A stretch of DNA of 64,000 nt from Ditylenchus dipsaci (lineage: Eukaryota > Nematoda > Chromadorea > Rhabditida > Anguinidae): contig SADC01001353.1 of NCBI GenBank assembly GCA_004194705.1, positions 1-64,000 of the forward strand, in the 5' to 3' direction. The notes below the pieces were generated by a model. The model was given only the letters and a program-made list of their open reading frames with translations. It was not told the DNA's origin and made no database searches. The translations under genes were made by a program, and so were the position numbers. Of this stretch, positions 11,725 through 22,517 are shown one piece after another. The stretch's first letter is position 1. Each line of letters starts with the position of its first letter.

Positions 11725-12335
11725 CGCTACAACATGGTGCTAAGATGTTGGTGAACCAGAGTCTTCCTTTTGCGTGAAATTTTAAAGCTTATATAGATTC
11801 TTATCACTTTTTGTCCTATTCCATGTGTCTATGCTTGTCGAAGCTTTTAACCTGCTTCAAAGCGCGAAAAATGACAATAACTCACTTTGAAGCTTATTTC
11901 AAGGGATTTCTATCGGTGTATTATTTGCTTAGATACGTATAAAAATTTAAAAAACAACAACAAATAACGCGCAATAATTATTACACAATTTAATATTTCA
12001 AGGCCTTTGTCTTAAACTGTCGTTTTTCAAAAAAATTCAATCTCTTTTTTTTCGAAGCTTGCAAAACTTGCTAGATCGTGAGACTCGCTAAAAGAGATTT
12101 TGAATTTCGCCTAACTCCCGAATGCGCCGTTCTGAAAACGTTAAATCTTTTGGTTCCAGAGCTAGCTAAAACCACTGGGTGCTTTGTTTTAGAAATAATG
12201 CATTTTGTTTGGAATCTTATCTGGAATGCTCCCATTCAAGGGTCTTGTTAAAATCCAGTTTATCAACAAGAAATTTTGTCACTATTTTTGACAACACAAA
12301 AAGTATAAAAACAGCCAGATATTTCTCTAATTCCG
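11725..12335 (+). repeat. Second copy of the GCTACAACATGGTGCTAAG repeat
   Basis: It matches 8563-9168 over about 605 bp with scattered substitutions and one-base length changes. The left junction (TAGCTCTTGGACTGCGCTAC) resembles 21907-21925 (TAGCTCTTGACATGCGCTAC), suggesting a shared insertion or element boundary. No coding potential was recognised. Confidence 0.65.
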
Positions 12336-12344
12336 ATTCTGGAT

Positions 12345-13070
12345 GCGGTTAAACAACTTTATTTACAATCAACCCAAATAGTTAACTACACCGAGTTAAT
12401 TTACAGTCAACCCAAATAGTTAACGGTACCAGCTTTTTTTACAGGCAATCCAAATAATTAAGTAGAAGGATTTAATTAACAATCAACCCGAAAAGTTAAC
12501 TACGATGAATAAATTAATAGTCGCCCAAATAGTTAACTACACCAAGTTTATTCACAATCAACCCAAATAGTTAATTACACCGAGTTTATTTACAGTCAAC
12601 CTAAATAATCAACTACACCGAGTTTATTCACAGTCAACCCAAATAGTTAACTAATCCGAGCTTATTCACAGTCAACCTAAATAGTTAACTGAACCGAGTT
12701 TATTCACAGTCATCTTTGATTAAAATGTATTTAAATGAACCCTCGATATAGCGACATCTCGATATAACTACACTCTTAAGCTGGTGAACTGGCTGAGAAC
12801 GAAACTTAATAAAATAAACCCCAATATAAATACGCCTTTCGTTAATCACCAAAACCATTTAAAAAAATTATTGAACAAAGTCCTTTGGGGTGTCGTTATA
12901 ACCAGGTTTCGACTGTACAACAAATTTATTTACAGTCAAGCCAAGTATTTAACAGCACCAGGTTTATTAACAGTCCATCTTAATAGTTAACTAAAAAGAG
13001 TTTATTCACAGTCAAGCCAAATAGTTCACGGCTGCATGTTTATTTACAGTCAGCTCGAATAGGTAATGGC
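12345..13070 (+). repeat. 37-38-bp minisatellite block (CAGTCAACCCAAATAGTTAACTACACCGAG)
   Basis: At least ten imperfect units are built on ACAGTCAACCCAAATAGTT followed by AACTACACCGAGTTTATTT. The run is interrupted at about 12725-12925 by an insert beginning CTCGATATAGCGAC and ending CGTTATAACCAGGTTTCGAC, which has pogo/Tigger-like ends. The same unit occurs at many other loci in this window. Confidence 0.75.
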
Positions 13071-13270
13071 AAAAAGCACCTGTCAAAATACTTATTAAAA
13101 ATACTGAATCCTGTCAGAAATTCTTTTTCAGTCCGAAAAATTTATGATGCGCTTCTTTTCAAAATGTTGTCCAGAATCCTTTTGGTATCCCAAACCATCA
13201 AAGCTTTCAAAAGTGCTCATAATATAGTAGAAACATCATTAGGCCGTCATGTCTCCCCCGTGGTTTGGCT

Positions 13271-14554
13271 CGGTACCGGTGAACTTTGTGCCGACAATTT
13301 TGTGCCGTCCATTTTGTGCTGCGACAATTTTGTGCCGACCATTTTTCGCCTAATTTAAATTTTATGTTTTTTGTCTTGTGAAGAACTCCTATTATTTTTT
13401 TAATGTTTTTCGATTATTCAACCGTAGTTCCACTGGATGATTCATTCACCCACCAAACCACGTGGTCGGTCGTCAACTCAGTGCAATTTTTCATATCTTT
13501 CGAGTTCAAAAGCATGTTTTATGCGCTAATACGAGCCTCCTTAAGAAGGTTTGACGATAGTAAAATGCCTTCTTGAGGTATTTTCTGAGCTTCGTAAAAC
13601 TGTTCGAATGACAGTCTGTTACTAACGACAATCTTTAGGTTATCGACATTGGTGCATTAAAATGCTTTTTGAAGCCGAAACATAAAAGAAATTTTTTCGC
13701 CCCAGGCGGACGTCCAGATTCACCACATATAAATTCTTAATATAAATTTGATCAGAAAAAAGGAAATCAAAAAATTATAAAAATTTGCCCAAGGTGGACA
13801 TGCAGGTTCGACACTTGTACCCCGTTGTGGATCTAGTGGAGCAAAAGAGTTAGCTTGCTTATTCAAACCTGTCCATTGGATAACCATTCACCTAAGTTAA
13901 CCATTCATTTTTAGATATCTCCATCCACCTAAGCCACCTGAGCATTGGGTACCACTAACTAAGTACTACTACCCACATACTTAAACCTGAATACCGATAC
14001 GTAGGTACAACAACCTGAGCACCACCTGGACACCCCAAGGGATACGAAACTACTCCAGACTTGGAGTTCCTACAAGTCAAATTGCCGGTTTAGCATTATT
14101 AAACCGTCTTCATGACACGATTCTGGTTAGGTTACAACGATTTTAATTACTTCCAGCCAAATCTGAAATTTTGGATTCTAGAAATGGATGCCCATTTAGG
14201 GAGGTACCAGGTGGTACCCACCATACCTGAGGCCTAAAAGTCTTATAAAACTAGTATATGATTGATATTCAAGAAAAAAAGGTCTGCTGCCTGTAGGATT
14301 AGAACAAAATTTGGAGGATTGATTTACCGCAAGGAATTTTCCACTGCCCCCATTACAGGAGTAGTGATGGAGTAGTTAGGATGGTTAATAACCATTGAGG
14401 GTCAGATGCTTTGAAAGCTTAAAATTTGAGCGGCACAAAATTGTCGCGGCACAAAATTGACGGCACAAATTGTCGAACAAAATTTTCGCGGCACAAAATT
14501 GTCGGCACGAAATTGTCGGTACAAAATTGACGGCACAAAATTGTCATGTACCCG
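13271..14554. mobile_element. Foldback element with 8-bp TSD GTTTGGCT and ACAATTTTGTGCCG arrays
   Basis: It is flanked by perfect direct repeats GTTTGGCT (13263-13270 and 14555-14562). The left end CGGTACCGGTGAACTTTGTG and the right end (complement CGGGTACATGACAATTTTG) are imperfect inverted repeats. Next to each end sits an array of ACAATTTTGTGCCG units, inverted relative to the other end. The middle contains words like CACCTGAGTACC (13850-14060) and no recognised gene. The 8-bp duplication is hAT-like. The TIR resembles those of the elements near 33105-34170 and 22690-24245. Confidence 0.7.
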
Positions 14555-14949
14555 GTTTGGCTAAATCTGTGACAAAACGATGCAGCCTCGGGAAAAAATA
14601 AAGTATTTTTAGTACCTTTCCAATTAGAGACAAAAATAGTGAATTTGGGATGAAAACTTTAAGTCATTTAAAATAGCGGTTGGTTTTCAGCTAGAAATTT
14701 GGCAGTTGATATATAGCCGGAATTTGCCGATTCTCGGTTTATATGTCTTTCTCAAAACAACCTCTCAATGTTAATATTGATTGTTAAAATTTAACGTGGA
14801 CTTTATTCTAAAACCCATGACGCTCCCCACCTACTCGGGCACACAAAATATAGTTCCTCTTCCTCTAAAGCAAATAAAGATGATTGTTGACAGTTGAGAA
14901 CTGAAGTGCACTGCGATATTCTTTGAATTTGTTTACATATAATTTTTTA

Positions 14950-15310
14950 GGGCCTAACTGGGCTGATCCATAAAATTGAGCACCGAGAACAATTTTTGAA
15001 GTAAAATTTTTAAAAAATTCTGTGGGATAAAAAAGGAGGAATTAATGATGAACTGGCGAGCGACTACCAGTTTTCAGCCGGGTGTCTGACTCAACTGGAT
15101 TTTCGAATTCATTTCAGGGTCTAAATTAACTTTAGCCAGGTTATAGCAGTGTAGTTTCCATACATTCATTTCGAAATGAATGTATAATTAGCACTATCAT
15201 TTTCCTGGCTCTAGCAATAGTTTCTAAGAAATAGCTATAAAAACTGGAAAATGCGACAATATTATTGATTTTTTTTATTAAATTTGGCGTTGAGAGTTTT
15301 TTTGTGTCCT
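14950..15310 (+). repeat. Paralogous repeat with an unoccupied insertion site
   Basis: It is homologous over about 350 bp to 20040-20690 (shared TGTGGGATAAAAAAG, GATGAACTGGCGAG, GAAATAGCTATAAAAA and AAAATGCGAC). The homologue carries a 310-bp insertion in GATGAACT/GGCGAG that is absent here. No coding sequence was seen. Confidence 0.65.
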
Positions 15311-15469
15311 GATTATCCGTGAAAATTTTGGGTTTAGAACTGTTCAGTAAAAATTTATGCTGTCTCGTATTTTTTGCGTCAAGTCGCCACAGTTGTGAAA
15401 AAAACCTTTTGACTATTTTTGGAAGAAGGGCTTCATTTTATCCAGTGGTTACTGCAATTATGAAAAAAA

Positions 15470-16505
15470 AAAGATTTTGCCGCTATTCCATTGTACCCCC
15501 CCCCCAAAAAAGCTATTCCAGTGTACCCCCCCCCCCCAAAAATAATGACCTATTCCATTGTACCCCCCCCCCAAAAACCAACTTTTTTATATGCCCTCAA
15601 AAACCATTTTTATGTAATAATTTTGCCATAAAAAGGCCAGAACAGCCATTTAAATAGGGTTCAAGGGCTGTATTGGGAGGGGAAGGGAATAACACAGGGG
15701 CCACTTTTTTTGGCTGCTTTACCATGTTTTTCAACTCGGGCCGTGGCAAAAATAGACTCTATATGCATTTTATGATCAAGTGTACTTCTCGGAATCATGT
15801 CTAAGGTAAGTGCGTGCGCGCATCTCTAACTCTCAAGCCCCCTGCGCACCCTTCGGGGCGCAGGGGGCTTGGAGTTGAGATGCGCACACTCACATACCTT
15901 AGACACAAATCACTCGAAAGTGACTCTGGATGCATGAAAAAGCATGCATACCAGAGTTATTTATGCGGTAGGCCCCAGTATTCAAAACCATGTTCAACAT
16001 CTTCAATTTTTCAGCCGAAAAGGGTCTGCCCCCTTCTCCGGCTTTTGGCTTCGAGCCAGAGGCTCAGCCATCCAAAATTTCTGCCTTCACCTCCACAGGG
16101 GTCCTGGTTTAGGCATAACCACCTCGGACCCACCCGGCTGGCCCTTGAGAGCCTTTTAAGTACTTATGTATTTGGGTCCTCCACAAGTTGCTGGGTTTGA
16201 CGTGCCTTCAAACGTATATATTAAGTGGTGGACCCCAAGTTGCTGGGTTTGAGGGTGCCTTAAATCCTTATTTATTAGTGGCCCCTGTTTTGTCCCTTCC
16301 CCTCCCAATACAGCCCTTGAACCCTATTTAAATGGCTGTTCTGGCCTTTTTATGGCAAAATTATTACATAAAAATGGTTTTGAGTGCATATAAAAAAGTC
16401 GGTTTTTGGGGGGGGGGTACAATGGAATAGGTCATTATTTTTGGGGGGGGGTACACTGGAATAGCTTTTTTGGGGGGGGGGGGGTACAATGGAATAGTGC
16501 CAAGA
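15470..16505. mobile_element. Foldback element, about 235-bp arms with C-run words
   Basis: The left arm (about 15470-15705) has CTATTCCATTGTACCCCCC-type units, then AGGCCAGAACAGCCATTTAA. It is repeated inverted at about 16283-16505, with GGGGTACAATGGAATAG units at the outer edge. The 580-bp centre contains another repeat-family copy (15745-15990) and CCCAAGTTGCTGGGTTTGA words. Related words lie at 4145-4195. Confidence 0.7.
15745..15990. repeat. Dispersed repeat copy with perfect GC-rich hairpin
   Basis: This is the best-preserved copy. AAGCCCCCTGCGCACCCTTC-GGGGCGCAGGGGGCTT forms a strong hairpin, bounded by CTAAGGTAAGTGCG / CACATACCTTAGAC inverted flanks and CACTTTCGAGTGAC-like and GCATGCATACC motifs. 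It lies in the centre of the 15470-16505 foldback. Confidence 0.65.
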
Positions 16506-16766
16506 TTTTGAATGCTTTAAAAAAATTGCGCTTCTGAAAAGGTCGAATTAAAAAAACAAATGGCATGCCTGGACTAAACGTCTGTGCTTGGTCAGTCGTT
16601 GTATGAAATAAAAGCTGTGAGAAGTCGTGTGTCTCATTGTCTGTCTCTCTTTCCTTTCTCAGAATACAACACATCGTAAAATAAGACAAGTTGAAGCTAT
16701 TTGAATTTCCCATCACACACACAATTTAACACACAAATTTTTGCTGATATGCTCTGGCTTAGAATT

Positions 16767-17190
16767 AACCCCTATTATTAACCCCTAAGCCTAAGCCTAC
16801 TAGGCCTATACCGTTTTTCAAAATTTTTTCAAAATTCCTATTCAGCCTATTCAGGCCTAATACGCTTAGGCTTAGACTTAATTTTTTTCTTAATCAAAGA
16901 ATTGTTTTTTAAGCATAAAATTGCGTTTTAAAACAGTTTCTGTAATTTAGACATCGTAAAAATTGTCTAGGAAAATCTCAAAAAACGGCTTCGACTTAGG
17001 CCTGATGGGCTTCGGCTTAGGCTTAACCCAATTTTTACTATGACTAAAATACGGCAACTGGTTTTAAACACGATGTTATGCTTGAAAATAATCTTTTTAT
17101 TGAGAAAATAGAATTTCAAAATTTTACAATTTCGACTTAGAAAATAGGGGAAAATAGGCCTAAGCCGAAGCTGTTTTATAAATTTTTGAC
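16767..17190. repeat. CCTAAGCC/GGCTTAGG repeat region
   Basis: Irregular words CCTAAGCCTA and GGCTTAGGC occur around a unit containing CATCGTAAAAATTGTCTAG. The same unit is tandemly arrayed at 49080-51480 and appears near 19135-19200 inverted. No gene was found here. Confidence 0.55.
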
Positions 17191-17349
17191 GCTACTTGCA
17201 TATACCGTATTCTCTCTAATAGAACCACACTCTCTATTTGAACCACACTCTCTAATAGAACCACACCCCCCAAGGGGGGTGTGAAATAGAACCACCCTCT
17301 CTAATAGAACCACACCCCTTAAGACCTCAAGCTGCGCCAACGGCCGTCT

Positions 17350-17515
17350 AACTCCAATGGATTGTCGAAGCCTGGGAGAATCTCTTGTAGAAGCTCATCG
17401 TTGAGTCAATTAAATCGTGCGGAGTTCCCAATGCCCCGATGGATGTTGGGGCGAAGCCACTTACTGCTTCGAGAAAGTTGGGCCGGTTCCGAGTGGTCGA
17501 GGCAAGGTGAAGCTC
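17350..17515 (+). pseudogene. Pogo-like transposase C-terminal remnant, copy 1
   Basis: One frame reads WIVEAWENLL, a stop, then KLIVESIKSCGVPNA. This is the helix after the DDE core that is typical of pogo/Tigger transposases (consensus: a Val-Glu-Ala-Trp-Glu block, then an Ile..Ser-Phe/Ile-Lys..Cys-Gly-Ile/Val block). Upstream DDE sequence is absent, so only an inactive 3' scrap remains. The family call is from recalled motif similarity. Confidence 0.45.
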
Positions 17516-18034
17516 GCGCAAGATGAGAAGAAATTGGCTGAGCAGATACAAGAGGAAGCGCAAGAAAATTTGATTATAGTGATAAAGATATATCTTTAGA
17601 GTGTTAATGAGTTTTGGGACCTGCTCTGGTTTAGGGGACGTCTATTTTACTATATATATATTTTATTTTTTAGGTTGATCGAGTTGATTATGGTGGCCGG
17701 GGTGACAATAATCACCTTAATCAACAAAATTACTTATTAAACTATTCATATAGGTTATCGATATAACCATGACTGCCATGAGCGACAAAAATAAATAAAA
17801 AGTATAGCATAAATGAGCGTCCCCCTAAACCCAAGCAGGTCCGAAATAAAGAATTTATGCGCGTATGCTGCAATGCTTGAATATGTTCAGACGGTTGAAA
17901 AATAGAACCACACTCTCTATTAGAACCACACTCTCTAATAGAACCACACCCCCCAAGGGGGGTTGTGAAATAGAACCACCCTCTCTAATAGAACCACACC
18001 CCTTAAGACCCTCAAGCTGCGCCAACGGCCGTCT

Positions 18035-18205
18035 AACTCCAATGGATTGTCGAAGCCTGGGAGAATCTCTTGTAGAAGCTCATCGTTGAGTCAATTAAAT
18101 CGTGCGGAGTTCCCAATGCCCCCGATGGATGTTGGGGCGAAGCCACTTACTGCTTCGAGAAAGTTGGGCCGGTTCCGAGTGGTCGAGGCAAGGTGAAGCT
18201 CGCGC
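18035..18205 (+). pseudogene. Pogo-like transposase C-terminal remnant, copy 2
   Basis: This is the second copy of the remnant at 17350-17515, in the tandem 690-bp unit, with the same internal TAG. It differs by run-length changes (for example CCC versus CCCC near 18118). Confidence 0.45.
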
Positions 18206-18699
18206 AAGATGAGAAGAAATTGGCTGAGCAGATACAAGAGGAAGCGCAAGAAAATTTGATTATAGTGATAAAGATATATCTTTAGAGTGTTAATGAGTTT
18301 TGGGACCTGCTCTGGTTTAGGGGACGTCTATTTTTACTATATATATATTTTATTTTTTAGGTTGATCGAGTTGATTATGGTGGCCGGGGTGACAATAATC
18401 ACCTTAATCAACAAAATTACTTATTAAACTATTCATATAGGTTATCGATATAACCATGACTGCCATGAGCGACAAAAATAAATAAAAAGTATAGCATAAA
18501 TGAGCGTCCCCCCTAAACCCAAGCAGGTCCGAAATAAAGAATTTATGCGCGTATGCTGCAATGCTTGAATATGTTCAGACGGTTGAAAAATAGAACCACA
18601 CTCTCTATTAGAACCACACTCTCTAATAGGACCACACCCCCAAGGGGGGTTGAAAGATAGAACCACATGTGTTCTATTAGAGAGAACACGGTACCCCCC

Positions 18700-19440
18700 C
18701 CCCAATCAACTTTTTTTAAAAGTGTTTTAAAACACCCTATATCGACTCAAAATCGCCTCAGGAGTTCAAAAAAGACATTATTTTTAAGTTCTGGTCAATA
18801 AAAAATTGAGTTTGGACACTTTTGAATTTCGACTTTTTACCTGTTTTATCATGTTTTGGTCACTGGAGCTGGGCAAAAAGAGCCTCTAAATGCATTTTTT
18901 TCAAGAGTTCTGCTCGGAATCTATTTCCACCCTAATACAGCCTTAAATCTCTTCGAAAATGATCAAAATGGGTACTTTTTGGTGGTCTAGAAACTCGATT
19001 TTTATTGACCAGAACTCAAGAATAATGTCTTTTTGAGCTTCTGAGGCGATTTTAGGTCGATATAGGGTGTTTAGGAACATTTTAAAAAAAGTTGATTTGG
19101 GGGGGGGTTTATATGCAAGTAGCGCCAAATTTTTTCTAGATAATTATAACGATGTCTGAAATACAGGAACTGGTTTTCAAAAAGATTTTATGCTTGAAAA
19201 CAGAGAGATGCGGAGACTCATAGACTCGACTGATTACAATGTTGGCACTCTCGCCATTGGAGACTAAGCTAGATTTGATTGTGCGACAGAGAAAAAAATA
19301 AATGAAAGCGTTCGTAGCGCTTGTGGTAGTGTTTGAACCAAGATTTGTCGCCTATTCAAATGAGTTGTCTTCGGATATTGTGTGATTTTATTGCTTGTGA
19401 GTTTACAAGGGTGGTTTTGTAAAAAAACAACTTTGCTTCT
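18700..19440. other. Gene-free stretch with inverted repeat
   Basis: Segments around 18705-18800 and 18960-19115 are inverted relatives (TCGACTCAAAATCGCCTCA versus TGAGGCGATTTTAGGTCGA, with AAACACCCTATATCG words and C/G runs). The centre is a fragment of the hairpin repeat family (CACTGGAGCTGGGCAAAAAG). No exon was recognised. Confidence 0.5.
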
Positions 19441-19572
19441 ACCTTACAGTCAACCCAAATAGTTAACTACACTGAGTTTTTCACAGTCCACTCAAATAGT
19501 TAACTACATCGAGTTCATTCACAGTCAGCCCAAATAGTTAACTACATCGAGTTCATTTACAGTCAACCCAAA
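19440..19572 (+). repeat. 37-38-bp minisatellite block
   Basis: Four units of CAGTCAACCCAAATAGTTAACTACATCGAG type, ending abruptly at the GGCGCC-word array. Confidence 0.7.
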
Positions 19573-19574
19573 TA

Positions 19575-19985
19575 GAAGCGTGCAGCCTTCCTGTTACGCT
19601 TACGAAAATTGTCGCCGGGCGCCGACCGAGCGCCGGCCTCTCTAAAGTCGGCGACGGGTGCCGCTACCGACGCCTCTTGAAAATCGTCGCAAGCACCCTT
19701 TGAAATTGCTGCTGGCGCCGGAGTCATTCTGGCGCTGGCTTTCAAAAAAAACGACTCCAAGGTCTATAATATGTCTTTGACGTTAAAATTTTCGCTTTTT
19801 GCCGCCATGATCTAAGTTGGATGCAACTAACACCAAAAAACATGCCGTTAAAACTTAAAAATGTCACAAATGATTTAAACTCTGGTACTGCGGCTGGAAC
19901 CCGGCGCCTGTGAAAAAAAACGCCGGACGCCGACGCCACTATCGGCGCCGGCGCCTGGAAGTGGTAAACTTTCGGTTGGCGCGAT
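19575..19985. repeat. GGCGCC/GCCGGCG word array
   Basis: GC-rich words (GTCGCCGGGCGCCGACC, GGCGCCGGCGCCTGG) are clustered at both sides of a 150-bp AT-rich centre. The design resembles the GGCGCC-filled element at 49462-50853. The ends are less clear (GCCTTCCTGTTACGC; GGTAAACTTTCGGTTGGCGC). Confidence 0.5.
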
Positions 19986-20039
19986 GAGGTTTGCTCACAG
20001 CACATTATGATAGTAGATAAATTAGATGAATTTTAAAAA

Positions 20040-20690
20040 TGTTTATAAACAGGTTCGTGCTGTGTGGGATAAAAAAGTAGGAATGAACGATGAACTGGGG
20101 CCTATTGCAACAGTTGAGAGTTGAGAGTAGATAGTTGATAGTTAAGAGTGATAGTGTTGCAACAATTGAGGGTTGATAGTGATATTTGAGAGTTGAGAGT
20201 AGATAGTTGATAGTGATAGTGTTGCAATAGTTAAGAGTATTTCACTCTCAGCTATCAACTATCAAGTATCAACTCTCAGCTATCAAGTATCAATTCTCAA
20301 CTATCAAATATAAAAATTTCACTCTCAACTGTTGCAACACATTCACTATCAACTATCAAGTATCAACTCTCTACTATTAACTCTCATCTGTTGCATTAGG
20401 CCCCTGGCGAGTGACTACGAGTTTCACCCGTAGAGCTCACTTAACTAGATTTCGAATTATTTTCAATTATCTGAATTAAGTTTAGCCATTTTGGAGATTC
20501 ATTTCAGAATAACTTTACGATCAGCACAATCAGCACTACCAACAGTTTGTGAGAAATAGCTATAAAAATGGAAAATGCGACCCTGTTATTGATTTTTTTT
20601 GATTGAATTTTGCGTTGAAGGTTATTTTTATGTCAAGATTATCAGTAAAAAATTTATGATATCACTTATTTTTTGCATTAAGTCGAAAGA
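20040..20690 (+). repeat. Paralogous repeat, occupied copy
   Basis: It matches 14950-15310 on both sides of the 20096-20405 insertion. It ends near TGTAAAATTCCGCC, where a TACCGTA-type MITE end (GGGCGGAATTAGAGAAAATATGGTA) follows at about 20705-20733. Confidence 0.6.
20096..20405. mobile_element. Foldback insertion with AGTTGATAGTTGAGAG words and known empty site
   Basis: Inverted ends GGGGCCTATTGCAACAG and CTGTTGCATTAGGCCCC enclose words like GAGAGTTGAGAGTAGATAG on the left and CTCTCAACTATCAAGTATC on the right. The homologous repeat at 14950-15310 lacks it and reads GATGAACTGGCGAG across the join, so this is an insertion. The exact duplication is short and ambiguous (1-4 bp around CTGG). 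Confidence 0.7.
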
Positions 20691-20960
20691 GTTGTAAAAT
20701 TCCGCCCCAGGGCGGAATTAGAGAAAATATGGTAAGTACAAAAGAGAGCCCGGTGTAAATACCATGCAAAAAAGTTGACTACAAAAAAGATTTGTTTACT
20801 AGCTAACAAATAATCAAAACTGACAAATAAATACGATTTTTTATCTTGCATAGAAAAACTATCGTATATTATATTTTTCAAAACATCTTTTCGGATTTCA
20901 AATTTTACTACTTATTTTTGGCTTTTAGATTTTCATCAAGGTTGCTAATATGGAGAAGCA

Positions 20961-21148
20961 TCAGCTACCTTTCCTGTTTTTCATTTTGAGAAGGACAACA
21001 AGATCAGTAGGGTTGACAGGAAGTTTTCGGAGATGAGATGCCGTCTGAGTGGCGGTGTTTGCAATAACCATAGGCCATCTTGGAATAGTAGTGAACAAAT
21101 GAAAAATTGTGAACAAAGTTTTGAACAAATATTCTTGGACTTCTGACT
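20961..21148 (-). CDS. Possible last exon, unknown protein
   Basis: On the - strand a frame opens after TAGTCAG and reads through to TGA at 20961. It encodes a mostly hydrophobic segment (FTIFHLFTTIPRWPMVIANT) followed by LPVNPTDLVVLLKMKNRKGS. It is protein-like in composition but no domain or partner exon was recognised. Weak support. Confidence 0.25.
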
Positions 21149-21417
21149 ATTTCCTGTGGAAATAGCAGCACACGTTGCATGGCTGAAAATTAACATATGA
21201 ATTACATTTAATATCTCAACTAGTGCTGATGTCAGGACAGGAATTCGTACAAATTACTATTTAAGTCTAGAATCCTTTTCAAAATGTTCAGCGGTAGAAG
21301 GTTCAAATTCTGTCAAACCCTGCAGGACTTAGTTCATCAACAAAAAACGTCCCTTAGAAATATCTCTGCTTGAATAATTTTCACATCAGAAAAAAGCAAA
21401 AAAACAAGCAGTCATAT

Positions 21418-22198
21418 ACAGGGTGTCCCAAAAAAATACCTTCGCTTCTAAGGCACGGTGCGACAATTTTTTTTTTAACAATATGTCATTTTGGAGCCCT
21501 GGAATTTCTCTATCGAATGGCATATAAACATTTTATTACTGAGAAAAAATTATTTATGAATTGACAGGACAAAAATAAAAATCTCGATTTCAAACCCGGG
21601 AATTTCCAATTTTTGTTGAAATAAAGAATTTGCAACTTATTTAGAAGCTGGTTGTTAGTATCGATTTTTTTTCGCAGAACTGTTTTGAACATAAAATTTT
21701 GTAGCTCTCTCTTTCCTTTTTCGATTGGTACATAAAACGTTTTTGATATTCATTCGAAAAATGACCATTTGGCTCTCAACACATTTTGGGTCATATACAG
21801 AAGTTGACAGGCATTTTGAAAACTTGGGTTTTTTCATTCTGAGTTTTTTTCAAAAGACCATATATCAACACTCAGATTCAAATTGTTTTTTCTGTAAAGT
21901 GGTTTTGTAGCTCTTGACATGCGCTACACGATGGTGTTCACAGCTTTAAAAATTTATTCATTTTTTTGACCATTAAATACCTTAACAAAAACTAAAAATT
22001 CGAGGATTTGAAATCGATGTTTTTGTTTTGTGTTGTCAATTTATCTATTTTTTTTTTCAGAAATAAAATGTAAAAAAAGACCATTTGACAGAGAATTTCA
22101 AGGGCTACAAAATGACATATCGTTTAAGAAAAAGTGAAATAAAAAAGTGGTCGTACGGGGCCCTTGAAGTGTAAGAATTTTTTTGGGACACCCTGTAG
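21418..22198. mobile_element. Mariner-like MITE, TACAGGGTGTCCC ends
   Basis: It begins TACAGGGTGTCCCAAAAAAA and ends with the inverse TTTTTTTGGGACACCCTGTA, with TA at both borders as expected for Tc1/mariner insertions. The 780-bp interior has inverted related parts but no transposase was recognised. Other TACAGGGTGT ends occur at 47208, 50244 and 50588. Confidence 0.7.
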
Positions 22199-22517
22199 GT
22201 CTTTGATTCTAAATCTTGAGCCTGTTGAAGGACCTGACCTCTTCCTAGTCATGGCGATTCGTAATTTTTGAATTGGCGGGAAACCATTTATTTTTTCCGA
22301 AATTTTTTTTTAAATTCGAAATTCGCAACTTTTAAATTAGAAGTTGCGTCTCTATTTTTGATGTGACTTTTTTCCTTTTGGTTCTCGTTGAAATTTCTTG
22401 TTGTCTAGGTGATCCGGCATCTCTACCTGGGTCCAGAGTGAGTTGCGTGCCGTTGTATTAGATAAGTTTTTATTTCTTTACCATCGCCGTCTCTTGCTTA
22501 TCTCGTTTTGTTATCAG

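Larger units (their letters stand above)
17213..18693. mobile_element. Pogo-like element, TACCGTATTCTCTCTAAT ends, internal 690-bp tandem duplication
   Basis: The outer inverted repeats TACCGTATTCTCTCTAATAG and CTATTAGAGAGAACACGGTA are bordered by TA. Near the ends the word CTCTAATAGAACCACAC recurs. Two copies of about 690 bp (about 17221-17900 and 17905-18600) are nearly identical and differ mainly in C or A run length. Each contains a transposase remnant. TA duplications and the remnant fit the pogo/Tigger group. Confidence 0.65.

Noticed and set aside
15319..15657. 112-codon open frame with repeated Pro and Lys
   Set aside because: It is produced by C-run words in the arm of a foldback element, mirrored by an open frame in the other arm.
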